The notes beneath the pieces are model-generated. The model was not told the DNA's origin. It made no database searches and was given only the letters and a program-made list of their open reading frames with translations. The position numbers and the translations under genes are program-made. Shown one piece after another: positions 19,136 to 29,518 of a stretch of DNA of 64,000 nucleotides. Numbering within the stretch: position 1 is the first letter of the stretch; each line of letters begins with the position of its first letter. The DNA comes from Trichobilharzia szidati (Eukaryota; Platyhelminthes; Trematoda; Strigeidida; Schistosomatidae): assembly GCA_944472155.2 (NCBI GenBank), contig OX235274.1:31742052-31806051 (forward strand), given 5' to 3'.

Positions 19136-19659
19136 CCCCTAATCAATATATGGTGCTGTTTCAGATAAAGTTTAAGCTCAAATATAGAAAGCTTATTAGT
19201 GAGCCTTTATGAACATATATTCAACTAAATTTTCTTGTGATTACTATAAAACTGTCGTTGATTCATCGTGTTTTCGTTTATAGAATAAACAAAACAAACA
19301 GTACATTCCCACGTGTAAATTAAGCGGTGTTTTTTACTACTAGAGAAACTATATAGTGTTGGTTATCAGTGATCGTCCCGTATTCTGTTGGCATTACTAT
19401 TTGGTGTTTTTTTTTCAACAACCGGCTAATTGAACTCGCCTTCACTTAGTAAATGAAGTACTCTTTTACACCTAAAATTAATGTATGCATCAGTAGTCAT
19501 GCTGAATCTTAAGCGGACCAGTTTAGTACCCTTCAAAATGTAACATCTAAATCATTTTGACTCTCTTGTAAATCTGGTATACCAGAATGATTGATCCCTG
19601 TCGGCAAATAAACCATCTATAAGAGTATGTCATTCTGAGAATATTTTCGTGTAACTCAA
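19136..19659. other. Unassigned AT-rich DNA
   Basis: No recognised gene or repeat. Short T and A runs only. Confidence 0.4.
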
Positions 19660-19890
19660 ATGACTGTGGCGTGTGTTACAGACAAAATGAAAAGAGGAGA
19701 AATAAAAGACCCTTGTAAAACAATGTAAAAAGCACGGGAGGAAGACGAAAGAAGCCCAATATGGAGGACGTGTACAAATGGAGATTTCAATGCAGGGTAT
19801 ATTCATCTCACAATATCTGTACATCAATCTGTTAGTAAACAATTTCGCTATTGAATAATACCGTGTTCTGCCTGACACAAAATTTTGTTT
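19660..19890. repeat. Repeat J, copy 1
   Basis: Shares several blocks in order with 53090-53320: GTACAAATGGA, CTGTACATCA, AAACAAT, TACCGTGTTCTG. Nothing in it codes for protein. The family could not be classed from two diverged copies. Confidence 0.5.
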
Positions 19891-19995
19891 GCTGCACCAC
19901 GCTACACTTCATGTTTGTTGTCATAGAAACTTCACTCTTTATATAGATTTTATTCATGGTAGCAATTATAAGAAGTAGTATCGATATCAATAAGG

Positions 19996-20229
19996 GGTAA
20001 CAATAAAGAATAGACACCATAGAGTCAAATGACCTTGGGTCAACCAATCAGAACTCTGCTCAGCATTACAAATGTAAGTTGCAAGTTTCACCCTTTACCT
20101 TAATCTTGAATAAGGATAGAACTTGCGAAGAACACTGTTTGAAAAGCATCCGTTTGCAATGTTGAACAGAGATCTAATTGGTTGATTCAAGGTCATTTGA
20201 CTGTGTGGTATCTATTCTTTACTGTTGCC
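19996..20229. repeat. Inverted repeat of about 80 bp, MITE-like
   Basis: The arm 19996-20074 is the reverse complement of about 20149-20229 with roughly 15 mismatches by eye. Shared blocks include AATAGA.ACCA, TCAAATGACCTT and CCAATC. The spacer is about 75 bp. It could be a decayed foldback element or a head-to-head pair of a short repeat. Confidence 0.6.
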
Positions 20230-20719
20230 TGCTAAAGTCTACGTGAAATCTTCATTACTTGTATCTGTCTACTCATCACATTAAATCATGTTTTGGTTAC
20301 TACTCAAGATTATTAAGCCGATAATGCGTTGTCTACCTGGTGGTTTATCTACTTTGTTCATCAATACATAAGCTGTGTCAAAATCTACATCGGAATCTCA
20401 ATAGCATCGTGGACTTTTACATGAACAGTAATATCCGGTTAATCACAGTTAGACATCAGTTTAGCTTTCTGTTGTATCCATAATATTTTGCCTGTTTCCA
20501 CTCTCAATAGTTCACAAATTGCGTATTGTTAAATTATTTATCGACTAAATCTACATTCCGGCATTACAGGAGACTTGAAAAAATAATTCACATCAGTTAT
20601 TCATTCACCAGGGATTATGATGTTGATGGGTGAAAAATGAAAGTCGGAAGTTAAAAAAAAACAAGAAGGCTAGAATGCGCTATCTTACTTTCAAGTGTTG
20701 GTCTAGAGGGATTTAATTG
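20230..20719. other. Unassigned AT-rich DNA
   Basis: No recognised gene or repeat. Confidence 0.4.
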
Positions 20720-20958
20720 ATTCTGAGATTCTGAATGAACTGACTTCAGTGAGAGAACTGTTGAAAACCAGAGAGTACTGCACAGCTGTTTCGTCCTAGT
20801 CTGAGACTCTTCATCGGCATGTGTGCATGACTAGGGATCGGACCCGGGATCTTCAGGTTACGAGGATAGCTGGTTGGCCATTCAGTCACTGGATAGGAGT
20901 CAATCAATCACTGGGATGGAATCCAGTGACCCACCAATTTTAACTTCTGATAGTTCGT
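20720..20958 (-). repeat. HH-SINE-2 copy, split by a tSINE-C insertion
   Basis: Minus-strand copy. The tail (20720-20770) precedes the hammerhead at 20775-20820, then the B-box-like GATCCGGTC..GATCCCT region and the head near 20880-20905. The upstream part of the element continues after the tSINE-C insertion at 21150-21250 (GTCAGTGTCGTCGGCGAGTATT and GTCGCGACTTC), which shows the insertion is younger than this copy. Confidence 0.65.
20775..20820 (-). ncRNA. Hammerhead-like fold, HH-SINE-2
   Basis: Minus-strand reading: ATGCCG stem I strand, core ATGAAGA (C3 to A), stem II GTCT/GGAC with a 7-nt loop, GAAA, CAGCTGTG where the usual GTC cleavage triplet is GTG, then CAGTAC. Fold preserved, catalysis not expected. 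Confidence 0.5.
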
Positions 20959-21149
20959 AATGTATAGAGTGGTTAGGACTCTCGCCGACCATGCACATGG
21001 TCCGGGGTTCGATCCCCTGCCGACGCACACCCGATATCTATGGTCAGCCTGCAAAATTTGGGCTACCGATATCCATGCTGAAAATTCCATACTTCTACCA
21101 AAAGTACTGTGTGGAATCAAACTGTAAATCAAAAAAAAATGTATAGAGT
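20959..21149 (+). repeat. tSINE-C with clean target-site duplication
   Basis: AATGTATAGAGT at 20959-20970 and again at 21138-21149 flanks a complete short element. Head: GGTTAGGACTCTCGCC (A-box side) and GGGGTTCGATCCCC (B box), the same head as tSINE-R. Tail: CCATGCTGAAAATTCCATAC, CCAAAAGTACTGTGTGGAATC, then an A run. The tail matches the 3' end of the CR1-type LINE at 50023-50089. Confidence 0.85.
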
Positions 21150-21279
21150 AACCGCCAGTCAGTGTCGTCGGCGAGTATTTGTCCTCACACAGAACCAAAA
21201 GAATCCCGCCGGTCGCGACTTCCTACTAGGCCTTCAGGTAACTTCATCATGTTGTCAGTCACTAGTGATTACTAGACTA

Positions 21280-21325
21280 AACTTCAAGTACTGATGAAGA
21301 GTCCCGAATAAGGACGAAGCAGATC
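21280..21325 (+). ncRNA. Isolated HH-SINE-2 hammerhead fragment
   Basis: CAAGTACTG, core ATGAAGA, GTCC/GGAC stem II with a CGAATAA loop, then GAAGC where GAAAC is expected. The 3' half of stem I is missing. Core position 3 is A. Confidence 0.5.
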
Positions 21326-21764
21326 TATCTTAAGTTTGACAGGAGTAATGAGTGCATAATATTTAAGAAAAACTGCATGCTAATTTAAATTTGAATAAAA
21401 AATTCATTGGAACTTGTATTACATGAAAAAATTCTGAGAACAGCACTTCCTTGAGTACGTATAGGATCTTCTGAAACAGGCTTCTTTTCAACAGAATAAT
21501 CTTACTGAAACTCAGTGATATCTGAAGCTCAAACAGCAGCTAAGTTGGGGAAGAAAAGAATAATAATAAGGCAACATATAAAGATTGTATACTGAAGAGT
21601 GAATACTGTCGTACATCTAGTCCCTGTTGGTCCTGACTGAATTCTACTGTTCGATTTACAGTATGGTCACCGAACGACAAGACTCAGCGTTGACGTATTT
21701 TACTCAGTGTACCAAAGCTTGAATAACTAAATAATAACTGACTGATATCAGTCAGGGAAATATC
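21326..21764. other. Unassigned DNA
   Basis: No recognised coding block or repeat. A short AATAAT run lies near 21570. Confidence 0.35.
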
Positions 21765-21960
21765 GAAAATCAAGGAGTATTTCGTAACCGTTTCGTCCCA
21801 CCTTGGGGCCCTTCAGCGCTGTGAACCCACTGCCCCACTGGGAGTCGAACCCGGAATCATCAGTCTAAAGTCCAGCTCATTGTCAATCCAGCCACTGGGA
21901 CAGATTCCAAAGGTCCGTGAATTTCCACTTCTATCAATTCGCGACTTTTAGTGTCATTAC
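21765..21960 (-). repeat. HH-SINE-2, divergent subfamily
   Basis: Minus-strand copy whose hammerhead region differs from the rest: core CTGAAGG (C3 present), stem II GCCCC/GGGAC, GAAA, stem III GGTT. A tRNA-like head with GGGTTCGACTCCC is at about 21838-21853. Tail near 21765 is short. Confidence 0.55.
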
Positions 21961-22254
21961 CAGGCGATGTCAGCAAAGAATGCCAGTAAATAATTCCTGC
22001 ATCCAGAATGAAGCGCAAACTATATATATACCGTCATACTTTCTTGATAAATGAAAGCAGGTAGCGGATTGGGATTGATGAATTAAAGCCTTGTCTGAAT
22101 GCATATGTTTAACTGAATCCACTCTAATAATAAGCTTTGTAATCGTAAGGAATTTCAGTCTTCATTCCTTAGTAAATGCATCACAATTGAGAAAACCTAC
22201 ATACAATCTTACCGATTTTCATTCATAACATATCTTAGTAACTTTATTTTCATT
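21961..22254. other. Unassigned AT-rich DNA
   Basis: Holds a short TA run at 22021-22032. Nothing else recognised. Confidence 0.35.
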
Positions 22255-22440
22255 TCTTTACCTTCTCAGTGAAACATAGGGCTTCTAGATTTGAATTTTC
22301 AGTAGTGGTAGTGCTGTTCGCACACAATGAAAGTGCTAGCCTCACACCCAACCATCTCTCGTTTGCAAGCTTACCACTGGCTATTAGACTGGGTAAGGTT
22401 GATGAGCGCGTGACTAGCTAACTTTCTATCGTTAAATCAC
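22255..22440 (-). repeat. tSINE-R, decayed copy
   Basis: AGTGAAACATAGGGCTTCTAG gives the RTE-1-like tail on the minus strand, followed by the body (CTAGCCTCACACCCAACC). The tRNA-like head near 22390-22440 is badly decayed. Confidence 0.5.
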
Positions 22441-23130
22441 CGACGCAAATTAGTAACTTCATTTCTGCTTCAGTGCGTGGAATACAACAGTCACTTAGGT
22501 CTACGCATATTTACTTGTATTCTCTTCATACAAACAAATGTTTTATTCCATAAGAAGTATGACAGGTATTTGCTCCGACGTCTAGTAATTACATCAATTT
22601 AAATGCTAAAAATCTTGACTTCAGTGTGATAAATAAACGACTTTTTACCTCACTAGGTGCGACCACACGTTCTTGAAGGAATAATAACCAGGAACAGGTG
22701 AATTATGAATGAACTCCAAAATCAACTAAGTTAGTGTTGTTTATTAGCAGTTGAGCATGTTTACCGAGACGAGCACTAGATATTCTGGTCTAAATATAGG
22801 GAAATATCTTGTCAAGGAACTTAAACCTAAGTTCCTATTATTTGCGAAGACGCTCCGAACCGATAATTACTATGTATGTTTCTCGACTTTAACTCCAGAA
22901 CACCAGTACTTGTTAGAAGGTTGCATTGTTTGGCGATTAAAATCAAAATAACTACAAGTCTATAAACAAATGTTTTACACTAAATATAATGTACTTTTAT
23001 TCGTGTTCTTTCGTCTTATTCCAACTTGTACACGATTGAACCATTCGCACCTTCCAGTTGCCCGCCAATGGCTACCAGTTCCAATAAACAAACGTTCAAT
23101 GTTCACGTCCATTGACATATCTCTTAATTC
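22441..23130. other. Unassigned DNA
   Basis: A 66-codon open stretch at 22751-22951 has no recognised motif and is not framed by clear splice sites, so it is not called as a gene. Confidence 0.35.
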
Positions 23131-23350
23131 AATCAGGACTTTCCCGTCGATTGATCGGATAGAAGTGCTTGGCCTCTGTTGACATACCAACTCCTTGTGT
23201 GCATGCTTCGACGATATCTGATGATTTAACCTGAAGTATTTTGGTAGGTGGTAACTAGAAGTGATATCCAGGGTGCACATTCAACTGACAACTGCGAAAC
23301 AGGATGAAATGTGCATCCTGGATTCAGCTGCCAGTTACTATCCGCAAAAT
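23131..23350. repeat. HH-SINE-1 inverted composite
   Basis: The left part (23143-23230) is the minus-strand tail of the Smalpha-like repeat: TTTCCCGTCGATTGATCGG, GAAGTGCTTGG, CGACGATATCTG. The right part (23285-23345) is the plus-strand hammerhead half: AACTGACAA, a GAAACAGGATGAAATGTGC stretch, then ATCCTGGATTC and the CTATCC tail. The two joined back to back lack the tRNA-like head. Confidence 0.55.
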
Positions 23351-23774
23351 TACATGGAAATATCATTTCAAATAAAGTGAGTTACTACAAAAATCGTAAG
23401 TCCTTAGATGATATATCACTAGGAATAGAACACAACTAGATAAATGCACATCTGTATGTGTGCCTTCCAGGTCCTTCAAACACACACTGGTTAAGTGTTA
23501 TCAGCATTAAATATCTGAAGGTATCTATCGTTATACGAAGACATAAAACAATGGAAATCTAGATGCTCACCACAAGACAAGCTGCGCTTTAAAATACAAA
23601 GATAATGCAAAAGTTTTTAGAAGATGGGAAAAGTTACGATTTGAGAATTATAGGTAAAACAGATTGAAAATGTAAGTTCAAAACAGAAATATTTGGATGA
23701 AGCATGCTAACAATTCACTCAAACTCATGAACATTAAGATTAATTCACGTTTGGCCATGGATTTATATCAGTTA

Positions 23775-23945
23775 GGTAGCCATTGAAAACCAGGATGTAC
23801 TGGACAGCTGTTTAATCCTTGTTTAAGACTTTTCAGAAGTACATACCCACGACTCCACCAGGGATTAAAACTCAGGCCCTTCATTTTACGAGATTAAGTT
23901 CACCGAACATTCAACCACCTGAGCCATAATGAACTTATCCAGGGA
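23775..23945 (-). repeat. HH-SINE-2 copy
   Basis: Minus-strand copy. Hammerhead stem I GTACTT/CAGTAC, core CTGAAAA (C3 kept, G8 to A), stem II GTCTT/AGGAT, GAAA changed to TAAA. A tRNA-like head with a GAGTTTTAATCCC B-box equivalent follows. Confidence 0.55.
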
Positions 23946-24329
23946 TCCTAACTTCTATCAATTCGTGAATGGAGATTAATTCGTCGAAATCTAAAATAAT
24001 TTGTTTTACATAACTTTAATAGTGACTCACATAATGTATACTTATTAGAATGGATCACTAGTTGCAGCTCAGTAACAAATACATGAGAGGCGGACATCAA
24101 AATCAGTTAACATTTAGTGTATAAACCAATGGTTTATATGTCTTTATATGAATGACACTAATATTCCACTGAAATTTATTTTGCACTTTACCAAAGTGAT
24201 CACAAAGCCAGAAGAATATGCTCTAATAAGAAATGAGAGGAAGGATTTCTGATTCTCGAAAGCATCCTTAGGGTTCTTCAATGAACGAAATATTCTCATA
24301 TTGAGTCATAAGAAAAAGATGTAAACAGC
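23946..24329. other. Mostly unassigned DNA
   Basis: Near 24205-24290 a short stretch resembles the PLE-D linker (EEYALIRNE), but it is too short to call. Confidence 0.35.
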
Positions 24330-24549
24330 AAAGAAAATTTTCTTTTCAACAATTCATTTTCATAAGCTGCTGTACAATCGTAACAATATTTAACAGAAAA
24401 TCATAAGACAACCAATCAGATACCGGTAAAATTTGTCCTCGAAAACGTATTCAGTAATGTAAGGTGCAATCTAGAAGGGGTCACTGATTGGAAATTAGAA
24501 AAGAGGGTAGAAGTTGGCATGAAGTAATAAGTGTGAGATAATGACTAAA
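24330..24549 (-). mobile_element. PLE-B 3' end fragment
   Basis: The last ~220 bp of PLE-B on the minus strand. Its end (24336-24395) has GTACAGC and TTGCTGTTTAC as stem I, GAAA, and an AGAAAA/TTTTCT hairpin as stem III. No coding part remains. It abuts the HH-SINE-2 palindrome at 24550. Confidence 0.55.
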
Positions 24550-24842
24550 TTTCAAGTATTGGTTTTGTAGGGATTTTGTTTGATTGCATGGAGGATTTCA
24601 TCATGAGCTGACATCAGTTAGAGAAACACTGGAAAACCTGCCAGGGAGTACTGGACAGTTGTTTCGTCCTATTTTGGAACTCTTCATCAGTACGCACCCA
24701 CCGGGATTTGAACCCAGGGCCTTCTGGTTACAAGGCGAGCTCACAGACCATTGAGCCACTGAGACCCGATCTAACTGATGTCAGCTCATGATGAAATCGT
24801 CCATGCAATCAAACAAAATCCCTACAAAACCAATACTTGAAA
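24550..24842. repeat. HH-SINE-2 flanked by 72-bp inverted arms
   Basis: Arms 24550-24621 and 24771-24842 are reverse complements with one mismatch noticed. The loop holds one minus-strand HH-SINE-2 unit with its hammerhead and a tRNA-like head (GGGTTCAAATCCC). The left arm is the normal tail of that unit; the right arm is the tail of a second unit of opposite orientation whose body is gone. Confidence 0.8.
24648..24693 (-). ncRNA. Hammerhead-like fold, HH-SINE-2
   Basis: On the minus strand: GTACTG pairs perfectly with CAGTAC (stem I), core ATGAAGA, stem II GTTCC/GGAC with one bulge, GAAA, and GTC cleavage triplet. Everything fits a hammerhead except C3, which is A. Confidence 0.6.
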
Positions 24843-24889
24843 ATTAATCCGATGCTCACTACTGTATTGCCCTATTCAGGCAGTTAAAC

Positions 24890-25175
24890 TGGGGTTCTAG
24901 TGGGAAGCCGTGACCAGTAGGTTACAGCAGGTTGAAGATGAGGCAGTAACTCATCGAAGAAGACATTGCGAAATGGTCGCGCTATGTCGTGAATTGGCAG
25001 AAGTTAGAATTCAAGCACCATTGGATCGACTCTCAATGGCTCAATGGTCTACGAGCTCGCCTTGTAACCCGGAAGGCTCTGGGTTCGAATCCCGGTGGGT
25101 GCATACTGTGAAGAGTTCCAAACTGGGACAAAACAGCTGTCCAGTACTTCCAGATTTTCCAGATAATGACTAATC
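24890..25175 (+). repeat. HH-SINE-2, long copy with tRNA-like head
   Basis: Shows the upstream part of the family (GTTCTAGTGGGAAGCCGTGACC), then the tRNA-like head: TGGCTCAATGGTCTACGAG as A box and GGGTTCGAATCCC as B box. A small deletion in the hammerhead (ACTGTGAAGAG) removes part of the core. The tail follows to about 25170. Confidence 0.7.
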
Positions 25176-25399
25176 AATAGAGTTGTGTAGAATGGACAAT
25201 AACTTGTGGAAAGGTGATAAAATATTTTTTATAAAATCTGTAATGAAACACAATGTTATTAATAAACAGTAGCAGAGTGATAATAAAACAGGGATGATGA
25301 GAATAATAATAATAGTAAACTTCAGTAATAAAAGGAATCAAAATTATACTAAGAATGTTACTCTGACCACAGTAGGGCGAGTGAATATGTGTGGTGCTT

Positions 25400-25545
25400 T
25401 TGAACGTAGAGGCAACATCAAATTTTAGTATGCGCTGAATATGTTGCCTAGTAAGTCAATGAAAGCTTCGCAAATAAACCATCCAGCTCAGAGAACACAA
25501 CTACATAAATCTTCCATCTGAGCTACAAATCTTCTCCATCATTTC
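25400..25545 (+). mobile_element. PLE-C 3' end fragment
   Basis: Matches the end of the copy at 18549-18660, including GAAAGCTTCGCAAATAAACC and AGCTCAGAGAACACAACTA. It contains the hammerhead-like motif at 25431-25473 (tgcg stem I, core CTGAATA, TTGCC stem II, GAAA, CTT then CGCA). Confidence 0.6.
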
Positions 25546-25554
25546 CAGATCCCG

Positions 25555-25890
25555 AATAGCCAGTGATTGAGCTATGTACAGATGGTGTATTCCAAGTCCT
25601 TTCGCGAGATATCGGAGGACTCTGTGTAGCGTTGTGAAGAATTCATACGGGGATGCTCGATGTTCACAGTTGACTAGATATTTTTCTTTTCTACTCTGGC
25701 TAGCCGAGCTGGACAGTGTTCTAGAATACGTTTGCTGACTTGACGTTGTGAACGGTTGATATACTTAACTCCACACGAACAATTAAACTGATAAATACAC
25801 ACTGAGGCAGCCAAAAGCGCCATCTTATCCTCAACGTTAGACTGCATAAATTGTCTACTGGAGAATGTGGCGTGTAAGGCGGCTGCTTGT
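25555..25890 (-). mobile_element. PLE-B-like endonuclease fragment
   Basis: Minus-strand GIY-YIG region: CIYQFNCSCGVKYI, then SQRQVSKRI, EHCPARLARV, with frameshifts. It meets the plus-strand PLE-D fragment at about 25895 head to head. Confidence 0.65.
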
Positions 25891-26583
25891 AATGTCTTCT
25901 TGAGACATTTAGATGTTGAAAAACTATGGTAACTCTCAGAAATTCACTAACAAGTACAGAAGATATGAAGGTTTAAATGTAAAACACTACAGTGGACAAG
26001 AAGTTTATTTTCAATGATGATGGTATTGCACCAGAATGGTCACTAACAATAACCTATTCTGCAACAAAGTTGGTTTGTGTTTATCCGACAGCATGCTCTT
26101 TAATTCAATCGAAAGTTGATAGATACCCTTCTTTTGCTAGCTCTAAATTTACGTATATCTGTGGTAACAGTTACATTAGGAAAACAGAAAACAGGGCATA
26201 CCTTCGATTTTCCAGACATTTAATAAAATGTCTATGTCTCGAGGGAACAAACACTTTCAATAACGATACAGCCGGGAACCACTAGGACCTTTTGGAGTCC
26301 TTTAAAATTGTCAATATAAAATATAGTTCATTTCTCCTCAGTTTTGCTGAAGCATGTGCCATCAAACAACTGGAACCGTATTTGTCTTCAGACAGAAGCA
26401 TGTATCAGTCTTTCCCTGCCTTGTTAACGGGTTATCTTTGCTCTCTCCATCTCTTATCTGATTACGTAATCTTTGGATTTCACCTCTTCCCCATTCTCTG
26501 TTATACAATTTTGTTAGTCTTTTGTTTTTGTGATTTGAACTGGACTGACCACACTGTTATGCAATTCCATATTACTTTGTTTA

Positions 26584-26720
26584 TTAGGTATATCACACAG
26601 TGAAACAGTATTATTTACTGGATGACGTTTCGAAAAAAATTTATTGTTCATAATTATATCAATTGATTATGACACAGTGCCCAAGGTTTACACATATATT
26701 CACATTGTTATGCAATTTAT
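26584..26720 (-). mobile_element. PLE-A 3' end, nested in PLE-D
   Basis: Minus-strand copy of the PLE-A end: ATCACACAGTG, ATTATTTACTGGATGACG, TTTCG then an A run, and CATAATTATATCAATTG. It then switches to the plus-strand terminal block CACAGTGCCCAAG, as seen at the right end of the 13-kb palindrome. This looks like a tiny head-to-head pair. Confidence 0.6.
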
Positions 26721-26869
26721 TAGTTACTGATCATCTTATCCACTTCTTGTCTTTAATTACACAACCCCATTTCCATTTGTTTTGTTTAAACACTAACCCT
26801 CTGGATATTGTTTATTAATTATGAAGTTTCTTGTTAGCTGAAATCATGTCACAATTGCAAATGGTGTTT

Positions 26870-27035
26870 ATTTATACGAAATGGGTGTGCTATTCTCATG
26901 CTCAACCTTCCCTCTTTACCAGTCTTATTACTAGCCTAGAGAGGTAAAGGAGTGCGTTGGTGGCCGGGGATCGAACCTCGGACCATACACGTGGTTGGTC
27001 AGCATTCTACCACTGTGCCACCGACGCACCAAGAT
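26870..27035 (-). repeat. tSINE-R, well-preserved head
   Basis: On the minus strand: GGTGGCACAGTGGTAGAATG (A box) and GAGGTTCGATCCCCGG (B box), then the body to about 26870. The tail is truncated. It sits inside the PLE-D 3' region. Confidence 0.75.
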
Positions 27036-27077
27036 TGTTCTATACACAAAGTTGACTGACTTTTGTTATGAGGCTAT

Positions 27078-27130
27078 GCACAGTTGATGAGAAGCAGACT
27101 AAATAAGCGATGGTGCCAAATTTATTCTGC
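27078..27130 (+). ncRNA. Hammerhead-like motif, PLE-D (copy in 26-27 kb)
   Basis: Stem I CAG with CTG, core TTGATGA (C3 to U), TAAA in place of GAAA, and an AATTTATT stem III 3' strand before CTGC. A decayed version of the motif at 41998-42047. Confidence 0.4.
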
Positions 27131-27411
27131 ACAAACTATTGCTATTACTTCCTTCAAACTCATAAAGGAGAATATGCATATAGAATTTTATAAAAGGTAG
27201 CTGGGAAGAGAAATTGATATGTCGCATAGTTCCATCAACACTGATTTACTGCTGAACCTTTGCTCTACATCCCAGGAATTTAGTTAGCAGTTCTATATTT
27301 AGATGAAGTGATGAAGCAGAGCTGTTTCAATGCAGATGTTGGAAGTTCTTACCAGAGAGACAAAAATACAGATCCCCTGGTAGGCCTTCATATCATCACC
27401 AAAGTATCAAT

Positions 27412-27660
27412 ATTATTATTATTAATTCCTTCAAGTTACCAGTTGAATATAGGGCTCCAAGCTAGAGGCTTGAAGTTTCTGTAGCAGCGTTTACTTTTAC
27501 AGGATGGGGTTACTAGCCTCATGCCCAACCTTTCCTCTTCACCAGCTTCATTTCTGGCTTAGCGAGGTAAAGGAGTGCGTCGGTGGCCGGGGATCGAACC
27601 CCAGACCATGTGCATGGTCGGTGAGTGTCCTAACCGCTGTGCCACCGATGCACAAAATCT
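27412..27660 (-). repeat. tSINE-R, full-length reference copy
   Basis: Best copy here. Minus strand: head GGTGGCACAGCGGTTAGGAC (A box), GGGGTTCGATCCCCGG (B box), GCACTCCTTTACC, body to CCCATCCTGTAAAAG, then tail GAAACTTCAAGCCTCTAGC, GAGCCCTATATTCAACTGG and an AATAATAATA end. The tail is RTE-1-like; the head is the same as in tSINE-C. Confidence 0.8.
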
Positions 27661-28645
27661 CTTGCAACCACCAGAAGTCGAACCCGGCTCGACTGCTTGA
27701 AAGGCAGCCATGATAACCAAATGACTGCTATCCTTGTACCTATCCTACCTACCATCTAAGCATAATTAGTATCTGTTACGTCTCATATTTTCAAATTGAT
27801 TAACACTTTTTTTTATAAAAATAAAAAATCTCTAAAAACACCCACAAACCTGTTCGATTTATTCTTTTCTAGCACTTTTACCATTATCATTATAAAATAA
27901 TACAATATGTGTGTGTTTTTTCTCTGTGTCTTATATATTTTGATAACACTTCCTATCCATCCAGACTCTCTCTATCTCTCCACATAGACTACTGCCTTCC
28001 TATCGTCTTTTCATTTTACAGATTTGCTTCAGTTACTTCCGCGTGCGTGCGTGTGCGTGTGTGTGTCTATCCATGATTGACAGTGGGGAAAAGTATCCGT
28101 GAATCTAATACCACTAAGCTCAATTCAGACAATAAAATATTAATGAAATAAGGTATATACATATGTTTCGAAGAGATTGTGTTCTGTACTAATATCCCAC
28201 TGTTGTAGATCCACCTGCATTTTTTTTTATTCAATAAGTATAGAATTGAAATCATATCAGGTAAGGGAGAATCTTTATCAGTGCTGATGACATTATCCTT
28301 CCTTTTTGAAGTAGTTGTTTTTCCCCTCCCCAAGTTATTCCCCTCTATTCACCCTGGTCTCCTCATTTGATTCTACTTGTCGTCAGAAATAGGAAAAAAA
28401 AGGTAGTTAGTTTTATAAGGGCAGGAAATTGTGAACACTAGGAGTATATTGTGAACTGTCAGTCAAGTGACTGCTTCTTTATAATATGTATATATATATA
28501 TATATTATACAAAAAGTTCTTTTCTGACAGCACACAGAAACAGCAACTTTCTCACATCAATCGTATTCCTTTCTGTTTGACTTAATCGGTTTTCATACAT
28601 TTATTCCCCTTAATGAATTTAAACAAAGCAACAACTACAGTTTTA
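27661..28645. other. AT-rich DNA with simple repeats
   Basis: No gene seen. A GTGCGTGC/GTGTGT microsatellite lies at 28040-28067 and a TATA run at 28488-28506. Confidence 0.45.
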
Positions 28646-28695
28646 GCAGAATAAAATGGTACCATCCTTTATTTCGTCACCTTCTCTTCAGCTGC
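28646..28695 (-). ncRNA. Hammerhead ribozyme-like motif, PLE-D
   Basis: Minus strand: stem I GCAG/CTGC, core CTGAAGA (exact match to CUGANGA), GAAA, stem III ATAAA/TTTAT and a cleavage triplet ATT. Stem II (GAAGGTGAC) is not convincingly paired, which is the weak point. The same layout occurs at 41998. Confidence 0.5.
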
Positions 28696-28906
28696 TTACA
28701 GGGCAAAGTCATTATTAAATGTATCTACAAAAAACAATTTTAACATACTTGCACAGAGTTCATTTTAAAAAGAAATCAATCGATCAATATACACATACAC
28801 TAATAATATATACATATATATGCAATACTGAACACAATTCCGAGCAATAATAATCATACACAATGAAAACTTTTCAGTATCTCGCATTCGGATGAAAAAT
28901 ATCTAG

Positions 28907-29518
28907 TTACCAGGGCAAAGAAAGACTGATAACTGTATCTTTCTGAACGCACAAATCAGGTTTCAGGCGGTTGATGAAAATGGCTCCAGCAAACTTAAGT
29001 AGAATTGAACTCTTTCGCTTACTGATAATTTTGAACGACTTTTCGACGTCCACCTCATGACCCGTGTCAAGAAGATGCCTGGCGATGGCACTGTTTAAAG
29101 CATTTGTCCCCTTTAGACGAAAGCTTTTTAGTACATGTTCAGAAAATCGTAGATATGCCCTCCTTCTTTCTGTTTTTCCGATGTAACTGCTCCTGCAGAT
29201 ACATGTAAATTTGTATATACAGTTGGAGTTAACATGAGAAGGATATCTATCAATTTTTGATTGCACCCGAGAACAAGTTGTTCGAAAGAAGGGAACGAGC
29301 TTAGCTGCAGGATAGGCTATGGCTAGTGATGTGCTCAGCCTTCTCTTGATCATCGCTGCAATGTTTTCGCCTTTATAATCAAGTTGCATGTAGATTGGCT
29401 TTTTTCTTACTGTGATTTGTTTTTCATTTGCAACTTCAGATCTTCCATACTTGTTGATGAACCTTTGAGGGTACCCACTGCTCTTCAATATCTTTTCAAG
29501 AAATTCTCTATAGAGCAT
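28907..29518 (-). pseudogene. PLE-D C-terminal part with GIY-YIG endonuclease
   Basis: A 203-codon frame beginning MLYREFLEKIL. It has the linker FINKYGRSEV, a conserved LATAYPAAKLVPFF-like block and the endonuclease CIYKFTCICRSSYIGKTE with EH in SEHVLK. The C-terminus KPDLCVQKDTVISLSLPW is the family end. It is separated from the RT frame (29485-29973) by a frameshift. Confidence 0.8.

Larger units (their letters stand above)
25895..27140 (+). mobile_element. PLE-D endonuclease part and 3' end, with two nested insertions
   Basis: Coding remnants at 25992-26440: KLVCVYPTACSLIQSKVDRY, a FTYICGNSYIRKTE motif in place of GIY-YIG, AYLRFSRHL and FAEACAIKQLEPYLSS. Its 3' region is interrupted by a PLE-A end (26584-26720) and a tSINE-R (26870-27035). 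The end, with a hammerhead-like motif at 27078-27130, resumes after them. Confidence 0.7.

Noticed and set aside
22751..22951. 66-codon ORF as an exon
   Set aside because: No motif, no convincing acceptor and donor, and it lies in a repeat-rich stretch.
25036..25105. Genuine tRNA gene, from TGGCTCAATGG and GGGTTCGAATCC
   Set aside because: A and B boxes are present but no complete acceptor stem or cloverleaf forms, and the same sequence recurs in many HH-SINE-2 copies. It is a SINE promoter head. The same applies to the heads of tSINE-C, tSINE-R and tSINE-H.
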